DNA of 64,000 nt from JAKVBK01 sp022447275 (GTDB lineage Bacteria; Pseudomonadota; Alphaproteobacteria; Rhodobacterales; Rhodobacteraceae). Under the pieces are notes generated by a model. The model had not been told where the DNA came from, ran no database searches, and saw nothing but the letters and a program-made list of their open reading frames with translations. The DNA is taken from positions 2,728,001 to 2,792,000 of the forward strand of contig CP138932.1 in the NCBI GenBank assembly GCA_047125605.1, written 5' to 3'. Made by a program: the position numbers and the translations under genes. Position 1 is the stretch's first letter. Each line of letters opens with the position of its first letter. This document shows, in pieces, positions 9,156 through 16,947 of this stretch.

Positions 9156-9272
9156 CCCTATGTCTCCCTGCTGGGTCGGGCTTTTGTGCCCCCGATCCCG
9201 TTAACCGTAAGTGTCTTTTTCCCCAGCGCGTTCATGGTTTTGCCAGTATTCTTACCCATGATTGAGATGTGA

Positions 9273-9674
9273 ATGACTGGGGTGGTGCCCATGACTGTGG
9301 TGGAAGCGCTGAAGCGTTTGTCGGATGCCCGCGATGCCGGGTTCATATCGACGGAAGAGTTTGAGTCCCGGCGGGCAAACCTGTTGGCAGGGGTGGACGA
9401 GGCAGAGCTTGCCGTGCCAACACCCCGGGCCAAGCCCAAAGCCCTGGCTGCGGACCCTGCACGACCGGCGCAGGAAACTGCCTTCGAGCCAGGGGTAACC
9501 TTGGCCCTGATCGCCCTTGGCTCGGCTTTGCCCGCGCTTTTGGCCATGCTGCTGTTCAATCTGCCCGCATGGAGTGGCGCCACGATCTTTGTTGCTTGCC
9601 TTGCAAGCGTGATCCTGCTCTGGAGCCGTGCCCTGTCCAAAGGCGCGGACATCACACTGGCAGAGGAGCAGTAG
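9273..9674 (+). CDS. Small SHOCT-domain membrane protein
   Basis: 133 residues (or 127 if the in-frame ATG at 9291 is used; a GGGGTGG run lies just before that one). Residues ~7-45 (ALKRLSDARDAGFISTEEFE) fit the SHOCT helical motif, normally seen at protein C-termini and here at the N-terminus. A proline/alanine linker and two closely spaced hydrophobic segments (about 76-93 and 98-115) follow. It is encoded opposite to the transporter operon, between the livM and livH genes. Function is unknown; it is probably an inner-membrane protein with a cytoplasmic helical head. Confidence 0.6.
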   Translation: MTGVVPMTVVEALKRLSDARDAGFISTEEFESRRANLLAGVDEAELAVPTPRAKPKALAADPARPAQETAFEPGVTLALIALGSALPALLAMLLFNLPAWSGATIFVACLASVILLWSRALSKGADITLAEEQ

Positions 9675-9779
9675 CGCAGCACCACACGCCGTGTCGCCCC
9701 CACCTGAGAGATATCTGATACTGGGATCACGGGCGCACCTTGCTGCAAGAAATGGCGTTTATGTGCAAAGCTGGCATGG

Positions 9780-10769
9780 TCACACCCGCTCGATGATCTT
9801 TTCGCCGAACAGACCCTGCGGCCGGAAGACGAGGAACAGAAGGGCCAGCACATAAGCAAACCAGTTCTGGGTTGCGCCCCCGAGATAGGGTGCGCCGATC
9901 GCAAACTCGAACAGTTGCTCACCCACGCCGATGATCAATCCGCCGACAATGGCGCCCGGGATCGAGGTAAAGCCCCCCAACATCAACACGGGCAGGGCCT
10001 TCAGCGCAATCAGCGAAAGCGAGAACTGAACGCCAGACTTGGCGCCCCACATCATGCCTGCCACCAGCGCAACGCAGCCCGCGATGGTCCAGACCAGCAC
10101 CCAGATGAAGTTCAGCGAAATACCGACCGAAAGCGCGGCCTGATGATCATCAGCCACCGCGCGCAGGGCCCGGCCCTGTTTGGTGTATTGCGAAAACAGA
10201 ACAAGCGCCGTCACAAGAATGGCCGCGATCACGCTGGCCGTAATGTCGAGATTGTCGATGAAGAAGCCATAGCCGAACAGATTGAAGGTGGTCTCATCGA
10301 TATAGCCGTTGATGCCCTGTGGCAGGCCGACATCCAGCTTCTTGATGTCAGCGCCCCACATCAGGTCCGCCACGCCCTCAAGGAAGTAGGCGAGCCCGAT
10401 CGTGGCCATGAACAGGATGATCGGCTCCTGGTTGACGAGGTGCTTGAGCACCAGCTTGTTCACCACCCAGGCGAAAAGCCCCATGACAATGACCGTCAGC
10501 AAGATCGCCCCAAGGGCCGGCACGTTCCATCCGAAGTAGTGAATATGGGTGCCGAAAATTGCGTTGATCAAGTGGGCGAAAGGCACTTGGCCTTTCTGAA
10601 TCCCAACCACTGTCATAGCCGCAAACAAGGCCATAACGCCCTGCGCGTAGTTGAAGATGCCAGAGGCTTTGAAGATCAGCACGAAGCCGAGCGCGACCAG
10701 CGCATACATCACCCCGGCCATCAGCCCGTTCAGAGCCACTTCCATCGCGAAGAGTAGTTGATCAGGCAT
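9780..10769 (-). CDS. Branched-chain amino acid-type ABC transporter permease (LivH-like)
   Basis: 329 residues with about eight membrane segments. Typical marks are the N-terminal GLMAGVMYALVALGFVLIFKASG, then NYAQG, the ATPase-contact loop GRALRAVADDHQAALSVGI near 200, and the C-terminal GGFTSIPGAIVGGLIIGVGEQLFE. It pairs with the LivM-like permease. The upstream ATPase gene ends about 40 bases before this start, so those two are likely co-transcribed. Confidence 0.9.
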   Translation of the reverse strand: MPDQLLFAMEVALNGLMAGVMYALVALGFVLIFKASGIFNYAQGVMALFAAMTVVGIQKGQVPFAHLINAIFGTHIHYFGWNVPALGAILLTVIVMGLFAWVVNKLVLKHLVNQEPIILFMATIGLAYFLEGVADLMWGADIKKLDVGLPQGINGYIDETTFNLFGYGFFIDNLDITASVIAAILVTALVLFSQYTKQGRALRAVADDHQAALSVGISLNFIWVLVWTIAGCVALVAGMMWGAKSGVQFSLSLIALKALPVLMLGGFTSIPGAIVGGLIIGVGEQLFEFAIGAPYLGGATQNWFAYVLALLFLVFRPQGLFGEKIIERV

Positions 10770-10807
10770 TGCTGCGCTCCGTTTTTGTAAGACAGCTCAA
10801 AGGATGA

Positions 10808-11626
10808 TCAGTCATGGGAGACCCCCAAATAGGCGTCGATCACGGCCTGATTGCTGCGCACCTCGTCGGGTGTGCCGTCACCGATCTTCTTGCCGTAATC
10901 CATCACGACCACACGGTCAGAGAGGTCCATCACCACGCCCATGTCATGCTCGATCAGGGCAATGGTCATTCCGAACTCGTCGTTCACGTCGAGGATAAAG
11001 CGGCTCATATCCTCTTTCTCCTCGACATTCATGCCAGCCATGGGTTCGTCCAGCAGCAACAGCTTTGGCTGTGCTGCCAGGGCGCGGCCAAGTTCAACCC
11101 GCTTTTTCAGACCGTAGGGCAAGCGGCCCACCGGCGTTTTCCGGATCGACTGGATCTCGAGGAAATCGATGATCTCCTCGACCTTGGCGCGGTTTTCGGT
11201 CTCCTCCCGCTCGGCCTTGCCCCACCACAGGGCCTGATCGAGTATGGTGGATTTCATATAGTTGAGGCGGCCCGTCATGATGTTGTCGAGCACCGACATG
11301 CCCTCGAACAGCGCGATGTTCTGGAAGGTGCGGGCAATGCCCTGCCGCGCCACTTGGTAGGGGCGCATGGTGGGGCGTTTCTTGCCGTGAAACCACACCT
11401 CACCTTCCTGCGGATGGTAGAACCCGCTGATCACGTTCAGCATGGACGATTTGCCGGCGCCGTTGGGGCCGATGATGGCGCGGATCTCGCCCTCACGGAT
11501 ATCAAACGAGATGTCCTTGATCGCCACCACGCCACCGAACCGCAGAGTGATGTTTTTCATCTCCATCATGACGCCGCCAATCTGGCGGCCATCCGGAGTG
11601 GTGTAGCCTTCGGTCATGTCCTTCAT
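10808..11626 (-). CDS. Branched-chain amino acid-type ABC transporter ATPase (LivG-like)
   Basis: 272 residues. Walker A is GPNGAGKSS, the LivG-type degenerate signature is LPYGLKKRVELGRALA, and Walker B is LLLLDEPMAGMNVEE. The loop IARTFQNIALFEGMSVLDNI is characteristic of LivG. The start at 11626 is preferred because it forms an ATGA overlap with the upstream membrane-protein gene and has GGGGAGAG eight bases before it; a start 18 bases upstream is also open. It works with the LivF-like ATPase. Confidence 0.88.
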   Translation of the reverse strand: MKDMTEGYTTPDGRQIGGVMMEMKNITLRFGGVVAIKDISFDIREGEIRAIIGPNGAGKSSMLNVISGFYHPQEGEVWFHGKKRPTMRPYQVARQGIARTFQNIALFEGMSVLDNIMTGRLNYMKSTILDQALWWGKAEREETENRAKVEEIIDFLEIQSIRKTPVGRLPYGLKKRVELGRALAAQPKLLLLDEPMAGMNVEEKEDMSRFILDVNDEFGMTIALIEHDMGVVMDLSDRVVVMDYGKKIGDGTPDEVRSNQAVIDAYLGVSHD

Positions 11627-12093
11627 GCGGACAGCTCTCCCCATATCAACTCTCGCTGCGCAAAGGGTTCAGCCTCTGCGCTCTCTTCCAGCCCCACCGC
11701 GGTTCGAACCACGGGGCGCACCACCAGCAACATGGCCAGCAGCACCAATGTCACAACGCCCAGCCCGAGAAATCCCCCACGGATCGGCGGGCTGCCCGGC
11801 CCGGAGACCAGGAAAAACCAGCGGAACCCGGCCCGGATGCGGTTCGGTGTGAACCGCCCGCCTTCCAGCCAGAACAGCAGTTCACCGACCACGATCGCAA
11901 GCAATGCAAAGACCACAATGAACGCCGCTGCCTGCGCATTGAAATCGCCAAAAATCAGCGCCACAGACAAGCACACAAGGCCCAGCTGGCTAAAGCGCAA
12001 ACGCAGGCCCGGCCGATTGAGAAACACCCAATCCCCGGGCACCGGCAAAGCCAGCGCCAACAGGAAAAGCCCTATGGCGAACACCCAGATCAC
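11623..12093 (-). CDS. Small integral membrane protein of the transporter/ligase cluster
   Basis: 156 residues starting with GTG that overlaps the stop of the acyl-CoA synthetase (GTGA), and ending in a four-base overlap with the LivG-like gene. It is therefore translationally coupled on both sides. Four hydrophobic segments are visible (about 2-18, 36-50, 56-75 and 106-127); the C-terminus is acidic. No catalytic motif is recognised. Its fixed place between the ligase and the transporter ATPase suggests a membrane role in handling the same substrate, possibly docking the synthetase at the membrane (inference). Confidence 0.65.
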   Translation of the reverse strand: MIWVFAIGLFLLALALPVPGDWVFLNRPGLRLRFSQLGLVCLSVALIFGDFNAQAAAFIVVFALLAIVVGELLFWLEGGRFTPNRIRAGFRWFFLVSGPGSPPIRGGFLGLGVVTLVLLAMLLVVRPVVRTAVGLEESAEAEPFAQRELIWGELSA

Positions 12094-14066
12094 TCAGCGG
12101 CCACCTTGTTGGCCTGCGCCACTGCCGCCACGTCCGCATCGACGAGGCTGAGCGTAGCACTGATAGCGCCTTTGCGACCGTCCTCGTAGGTCACCTCCGT
12201 CTCGGTGTAGACGCTGTCTGATCCGTCATAGAGCGCGGTGATAATATCCGCGAACTTGTCCTCGATGATGCGGCGCCGCACTTTGCGGGTGCGGGTCAGT
12301 TCGCCATCATCGGCGTCGAGTTCCTTGTGCAGGACGACAAAGCGGTGGATCTGGCACCCGGACAGCATTTCATCCTGCGCCACCGAGGCATTCACTTCCT
12401 CCACATGCTCCCGCAGGGTCTGGAGCACCTCCGGATGGCCGGCAAGCTCCTGATAAGAGGAGTATGCGATGTTGTTCCGCTCAGCCCAGTTGCCGACAGC
12501 TGTCAGATCAATGTTGAGAAACGCGGTGCAGCGGTCGCGACCGCCCCCAAAGACAACGGCTTCGAGGATATTGGGGAAAAACTTGAGCTTGTTTTCCACG
12601 TATTTCGGCGCAAACAGGGCCCCGGAGGACATCTTGCCCACGTCTTTGGCGCGATCAATGATGCGCAAATGGCCGGTGTCTGGCTCGATGAACCCGGCAT
12701 CACCGGTCGCAACCCAGCCTTCGTCATCCTTAGTGGAAGCAGTGCTTTCCGGGTTCTTGTAGTACTCTTGGAAAACGCCGGGTGATCTGTAGAACACCTC
12801 GCCGTTCTCTTCGATCTTGATCTCAACCCCCGGGGAGGCCACGCCAACCGTATCCGGGCGCACCTCATTGTCGGGCTGCTGGGTAATGAACACGCTGGCC
12901 TCGGTCTGGCCGTAGAGCTGTTTGAGGTTAATGCCCATGGCCCTGTAAAAATCAAAGATTTCAGGGCCGATTGCCTCGCCCGCCGTGTAGCCCACACGCA
13001 CCTTCGTAAAGCCGAGAGTGTTTTTCAGGGGGCCCAGAACCAGCAGATTGCCCAGCCAGTACATGAAGCGGTCCGTGCTAGAGACAGGCTTGCCGTCGAG
13101 GATTTGCGGGCCAACCCGCTTTGCAACTCCCATAAACCTGTCAAACAGGTGCTTCTTGAAGCGGCCCGCATCTTCCATGCGGATCATCACATTGGTGAGT
13201 TGGGTTTCAAACACGCGCGGCGGGGCAAAGTAATAGGTCGGCCCAATCTCGCGCAGATCTACCATGGTTGTATCGGCGCTTTCGGGGCAGTTCACACAAA
13301 AGCCCGCCCAGTAAGCCTGACCGATCGAAAAGATAAAATCACCAACCCACGCCATGGGCAGATAGGCCAGCACTTCTTCCTGCTCGTTGAGCCTGTCAAA
13401 GGTAGACGACGCCTTGGAGGTTTCGATGATGTTCCGGTTGGAAAGAACGACGCCCTTTGGTTTGCCCGTCGTGCCAGACGTATAAAGCATCACGCAGGTG
13501 CTGTCGTAATCCAGCGCGGCCTCGCGGCGCTTCATCTCCGCCTCAAAGCGTTCATGGGCGACGCGGCCCTCCGCCATAATATCCTCAAGCGCATGCAAAC
13601 GGCTGTGATCGTATTTCCGCAGGCCGCGCGGATCGAGGTAGAGGATATGCTCAATCGCCGGCGCCCGGTCCTGCACTTCGAGCACCTTGTCGACCTGCTC
13701 CTGGTCGCCGACGATCACGTAGCGTGCGCCACAATGCTCCAAGACATAGGCCATCTCTTCGGCAACAGCGTCTTGGTACAGGGGAACAGGAACGCCCCCA
13801 GCCATCTGAACTGACACCATCGACATATAGAGCTCAGGCCGGTTGCGGCCGATCACGGCGACATGATCACCGGGCTGCAAGTCCAACGCCATCAGGCCCA
13901 TGGCAAGCCCCTCGACCTCAACGAGCGTGCGCGTCCAAGTCCAGGTCTGCCAGATGCCGTAGGCTTTTTCGCGATAGGCGGCGCGCGCGCCCCACTTGCG
14001 TGCATTCCGCCGCAGCAAAGCAGGTATAGATACAGGGTCGCCCGTAGGCGTGTCTGAAGCGTTCAC
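12090..14066 (-). CDS. Long-chain-type AMP-forming acyl-CoA synthetase
   Basis: 658 residues from the GTG at 14066, which has GGGAGGA five bases upstream; an in-frame ATG at 14096 lacks such a site. The ANL superfamily signature is clear: P-loop MLYTSGTTGKPKGVVLSN (about 195-212), LKQLYGQTEASVF, GWVATGDAGFIEPDTGHLRIIDR and KMSSGALFAPKYVENKLKFFPNI. It activates a carboxylic acid to its CoA ester. The extended C-terminus and the IEDKFADIITALYDGSD region place it with the large FadD15/bubblegum-type group. It is the first gene of the transporter cluster, so the acid imported by the ABC system may be its substrate. Confidence 0.85.
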   Translation of the reverse strand: MNASDTPTGDPVSIPALLRRNARKWGARAAYREKAYGIWQTWTWTRTLVEVEGLAMGLMALDLQPGDHVAVIGRNRPELYMSMVSVQMAGGVPVPLYQDAVAEEMAYVLEHCGARYVIVGDQEQVDKVLEVQDRAPAIEHILYLDPRGLRKYDHSRLHALEDIMAEGRVAHERFEAEMKRREAALDYDSTCVMLYTSGTTGKPKGVVLSNRNIIETSKASSTFDRLNEQEEVLAYLPMAWVGDFIFSIGQAYWAGFCVNCPESADTTMVDLREIGPTYYFAPPRVFETQLTNVMIRMEDAGRFKKHLFDRFMGVAKRVGPQILDGKPVSSTDRFMYWLGNLLVLGPLKNTLGFTKVRVGYTAGEAIGPEIFDFYRAMGINLKQLYGQTEASVFITQQPDNEVRPDTVGVASPGVEIKIEENGEVFYRSPGVFQEYYKNPESTASTKDDEGWVATGDAGFIEPDTGHLRIIDRAKDVGKMSSGALFAPKYVENKLKFFPNILEAVVFGGGRDRCTAFLNIDLTAVGNWAERNNIAYSSYQELAGHPEVLQTLREHVEEVNASVAQDEMLSGCQIHRFVVLHKELDADDGELTRTRKVRRRIIEDKFADIITALYDGSDSVYTETEVTYEDGRKGAISATLSLVDADVAAVAQANKVAAE

Positions 14067-14458
14067 AGCAATCCTCCCAATGTGCCTGTTCGGCACGGCG
14101 TCGTTTTCGACTTAATTAAAAGTTATAGGCTTTGTTGCCCAAGAGTCGTCAATTGTTTTTTGAACGATCGTTCAATAAAAAGCGGATGTTTATCAACCAG
14201 CGCACCATCCCACGCCGACACGTTCTGACAGCGCACTCGAGGCGTGTTCTAACCAGATGCTCAAAACGACACAGCGGAAGCACGTCCTGCTTATAGTCGG
14301 CCTCTCTATGCACAGCAGGCTCTCAGCTATAGAAACCCGTTCGGCGCATGACGCTCAATGATCGCCAGCAGTTTCAGAAACCGCACCAAGCTGCCATGAC
14401 TATTGAACATGCTTTCATCCCGTGACACCTGTGCAGCAACAGCCAGAGGGGGGTGAAA
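14067..14458. promoter_or_regulatory. Divergent intergenic region between acyl-CoA synthetase and saccharopine dehydrogenase-like genes
   Basis: About 390 bases without a supportable gene. The part next to the synthetase is A/T-rich (around 14110-14180), as expected for promoter DNA, and contains the palindrome listed separately. The part near 14330-14458 is the leader of the plus-strand gene. Confidence 0.55.
14160..14175. promoter_or_regulatory. Perfect 16-bp palindrome, candidate TetR-family operator
   Basis: TTGAACGATCGTTCAA is an exact inverted repeat with no spacer, within A/T-rich DNA 94 bases upstream of the acyl-CoA synthetase start. The GAACG/CGTTC half-sites have the form commonly bound by TetR-family repressors, several of which control acyl-CoA ligase and fatty or aromatic acid genes. 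No tetR gene is in the window, so the regulator would be encoded elsewhere. Confidence 0.6.
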
Positions 14459-15511
14459 ATGACGCATCTTTGGGTCAGGGCAGAAGAACGTCCGAACGAA
14501 CAACGCGTTGGTATCACGGCAGCCGGTGTGGCCGCTCTCATTGCGGAGGGTTTCACGGTTACCGTTGAAGCCAGCCCAACACGTGCCCTGCCCATACAAC
14601 CCTACAGGGACGCAGGCGCTCAGATCACGGGGCCAGGCGCATGGCGTCACGCCCCCAAAGAAGCAATCATTTTTGGTCTCAAGGAGCTGCCCGAGGACGG
14701 CACCCCTCTGATCCATCGCCACATCATGTTCGGCCATGCCTACAAAGGCCAACCAGCGGGCCGCCGTCTTCTTGACAGGTTCAAGGCCGCCGGCGGCGCG
14801 CTTTATGATCTGGAGTATCTGGTCGACCCACAGGGCCGTCGTGTTGCGGCATTTGGATACTGGGCGGGCTATGTCGGTGCGGCCGTGTCCCTGTTTGCCT
14901 GGCTCGCGCAACGCAACAACGGGCAATGCGCAGCTGTAAGTGTCTGGCCGTCACAGGCGCGCCTTTTGGCAGACCTGCAAGAAGGCTTTGCGCGCTCTGG
15001 CCACGCACGGCCAACTGTTTTGATCATCGGCGCCCTCGGCCGCGTTGGCACAGGGGCGGCCGATCTGTGTACTGCCATGGGCATCTTTCCCACGCGTTGG
15101 GACATGCCGGAAACGGCCACGGGCGGCCCGTTTCCAGAAATTCTACAACATGATGTGTTTTTAAACTGCATTCTGGCACGCCCCGGAACGCCTGTATTCG
15201 TTCCAACGTCTGCGGCATCAACTCCCCGCGCGCTTTCTGTGATCGGGGATATCTCTTGCGATCCCGACAGCGATTTCTCGCCGATCAAAGTCTATGACGC
15301 AGCTACCAACTGGGCCGAGCCTGCAAGGCGCGTTCACTCCAACCCAGTGCTTGATGTCACGGCCATAGACAATCTGCCTTCCCTACTGCCGGCTGAAAGC
15401 GCCGAGGATTTCGCTGAACAACTCTTACCACACCTCGCCACACTGAGTGCTCTCCATGAAGGGGTCTGGGGACGGGCCAAAGCCATATTTGACCAACAGC
15501 TCGCCGGCTAA
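14459..15511 (+). CDS. Saccharopine dehydrogenase (lysine-forming type)-like oxidoreductase
   Basis: 350 residues from the ATG at 14459; an AGGGGGG site lies five bases upstream, making it better than the GTG six bases earlier. It resembles LYS1-type saccharopine dehydrogenase: an alanine-dehydrogenase-like N-terminal half (LWVRAEERPNEQRVGI, FGLKELP, HIMFGHAYKGQ) and a Rossmann half with LIIGALGRVGTGAADLC (about 183-199). The enzyme converts saccharopine to lysine and 2-oxoglutarate, or the reverse, with NAD. No partner gene for lysine breakdown is adjacent; a promoter in the divergent region is likely. It sits at the left edge of the accessory patch but its codon use looks like the core genome. 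Confidence 0.75.
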   Translation: MTHLWVRAEERPNEQRVGITAAGVAALIAEGFTVTVEASPTRALPIQPYRDAGAQITGPGAWRHAPKEAIIFGLKELPEDGTPLIHRHIMFGHAYKGQPAGRRLLDRFKAAGGALYDLEYLVDPQGRRVAAFGYWAGYVGAAVSLFAWLAQRNNGQCAAVSVWPSQARLLADLQEGFARSGHARPTVLIIGALGRVGTGAADLCTAMGIFPTRWDMPETATGGPFPEILQHDVFLNCILARPGTPVFVPTSAASTPRALSVIGDISCDPDSDFSPIKVYDAATNWAEPARRVHSNPVLDVTAIDNLPSLLPAESAEDFAEQLLPHLATLSALHEGVWGRAKAIFDQQLAG

Positions 15512-15729
15512 GACAGCGCTTAGACAGATCGCTACCGTGATACTGTGCACAAGGCAAACTTTAGTCTACGGGGATTGCATATATCGGGCTGCGATAGAAA
15601 ATTTGAAAATTGCAATTGGGGAAGTGGGTTACGCAGCCAAGTGTCCCGGTCCCCAATTCACCCTGGGGTCAGGACCCATTGATTTTCGGTTGGCGGCATG
15701 ATTCACGGCTCGAAAAACGAGCGGTGAAC

Positions 15730-16077
15730 ATGTCTGATCTTTTCTGGTTAAGCGATGCTCAGATGGCGCGCCTTGCGCCATTTTTTCCGAAGTCTCTTGG
15801 CAAGCCCCGCGTGGATGATCGACGGGTGCTGAGCGGCATTATCTTTATCAATCGCAATGGCTTGCGTTGGCGCGACGCACCCAAGGAATACGGGCCTCAT
15901 AAGACGCTCTACAACCGTTGGAAGCGGTGTACCGACAAAGGAATCTTCGCTTCGATGATGGTCGGTCTGGCCGCCAATCACGGTGAGGAAAAGGCTGTGA
16001 TGATCGACGCGACCTACCTCAGAGCTCACCGCACAGCGTCCAGTTTGGGCGTCAATAAGGGGGGCGCGATCGCCTGA
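15730..16077 (+). CDS. IS5-family transposase, first frame (OrfA)
   Basis: 115 residues: the N-terminal DUF4096-type domain (WLSDAQMARLAPFFP, LSGIIFINRNGLRWRDAPKEYGP, TLYNRWKRC), then the first part of the DDE catalytic core with the first Asp in MIDATYLRAHRT. The frame ends shortly after NKGGAIA. A run of six G at 16059-16064 lies where a one-base backward slip would join it to the second frame as NKGGRDRLIGRTKVG. That is how this group normally makes a full transposase. Confidence 0.85.
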   Translation: MSDLFWLSDAQMARLAPFFPKSLGKPRVDDRRVLSGIIFINRNGLRWRDAPKEYGPHKTLYNRWKRCTDKGIFASMMVGLAANHGEEKAVMIDATYLRAHRTASSLGVNKGGAIA

Positions 16078-16529
16078 TTGGCCGGACCAAAGTTGGTATG
16101 AACACCAAGCTTCACGCCAATTGCGATAGTAAGGAACGACCGCTCGACCTCTTCGTCATCGCCGGACAGGTCAGTGGCTATATGGGCGCACGGGCATTGC
16201 TGGGCGGTTTGCCAAAGGTCGCTTGGCTACTCGGGGATCGAGGCTCCGATGCCGACTGGATCCGAGACGCGTTGAAAGACAAGGGGATACGCTCCTGCAT
16301 CCCTGGACGAAAACAGCGCAAGAAGACCGTGAAATATGACAAGCGCCGATACAAACGGCGCAACCGCCCCTCTCATGACATTGCTGCGCAATGCACTGCC
16401 GGGCGGTGATGCGAGATCATGTTCGGCAGGCTCAAGGATTGGAGGCGTGTGGCAACCCGCTTTGACCGTTGCCCAAAGGTCTTCCTGTCGGCCATCGCTC
16501 TCGCCGCAACTGTCATTTATTGGCTATGA
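16062..16529 (+). pseudogene. IS5-family transposase, second frame (OrfB), interrupted
   Basis: Continues the transposase in the -1 frame relative to OrfA: GRTKVGMNTKLHANCDS, the second catalytic Asp in WLLGDRGSDADWIRDAL, then RRYKRRNR up to 16367. Here the family continues directly into the motif with the catalytic Glu (IEIMFGRLKDWRR). Instead, a 45-base foreign segment (16368-16412) intervenes. It keeps the frame but contains TGA at 16407-16409. After it, EIMFGRLKDWRRVATRF runs to a proper end at 16529. Without readthrough the product lacks the third catalytic residue. Confidence 0.8.
16368..16412. repeat. 45-base hairpin-rich insertion in the IS transposase
   Basis: The segment contains CATTGC-TGC-GCAATG (perfect 6-bp hairpin, 16378-16392) followed by CACTGCC-G-GGCGGTG (one wobble pair). 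It replaces a single expected Ile codon. Such compact paired hairpins recall small palindromic elements that spread in genomes; its identity is not known to me. Confidence 0.55.
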
Positions 16530-16725
16530 GTCCTGACCCAAGGTCTTGCAAGCCGTTTTGAATATTGGACCGCGCGTTCTTTTCGGGAAGGCTCTGCAAT
16601 CAAAACCACCCCGTTTTGCATCTCAATTGTCCTAAATCTCGGCCCTTGATCCCCAAAAAAGCCAGACTTTCGCCCGTGGTCCGCCACGCGGGGGCAAGCG
16701 CGCATTAATGCCTTCAGTCTCATAA

Positions 16726-16941
16726 ACAAAAAGTCGCGATGCAGATCCGCGTCCGACGGCGCCCGGGGGGGCGTTTGGTGGTCTGGCTTCAGGCCGTGGT
16801 GAGTGGAGGCAAACCAGAAAGTTCGAATGGCTCAGCACTGAGGATCGGCAACGCGCCAACTTTCTCGCCCGCGACGTTCGCACTGCGTACCGGCCCGCCT
16901 TTGGTGGGGTCGCCGGTACAGGTTTGCCCAAGGAAGAGTAG
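16726..16941 (+). pseudogene. Possible C-terminal remnant of an unidentified gene
   Basis: Within the 408-base stretch between the insertion sequence and the glycoside hydrolase gene, one frame is open for 71 codons. It has no usable start and ends seven bases before the hydrolase ATG. Its later part reads like real protein (FEWLSTEDRQRANFLARDV, then RTAYRPAFGGVAGTGLPKEE). The 5' part is missing: a stop lies at 16723 and the DNA back to the IS end (16540-16722) shows nothing coding. It may be what is left of a gene cut during the IS insertion. Family unknown. Confidence 0.3.
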
Positions 16942-16947
16942 AGCCCG

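Larger units (their letters stand above)
15666..16539 (+). mobile_element. IS5-family insertion sequence (IS427-like), inactivated
   Basis: About 874 bases. The ends are inverted: GGGTCAGGAC followed by CCATTG at the left (15666) and, read inward from 16539, GGGTCAGGAC followed by TCATAG; 14 of the first 16 positions agree. The bases just outside (CTG versus CTT) may extend the match. Inside are two overlapping transposase frames typical of this group. No convincing target duplication is visible. The second frame is interrupted by a 45-base insertion with a stop codon, so the copy is probably unable to move by itself. Confidence 0.88.

Noticed and set aside
10814..12151. 445-codon plus-strand frame over the LivG-like gene
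   Set aside because: It is antisense to a complete ABC ATPase and the coupled membrane-protein gene.
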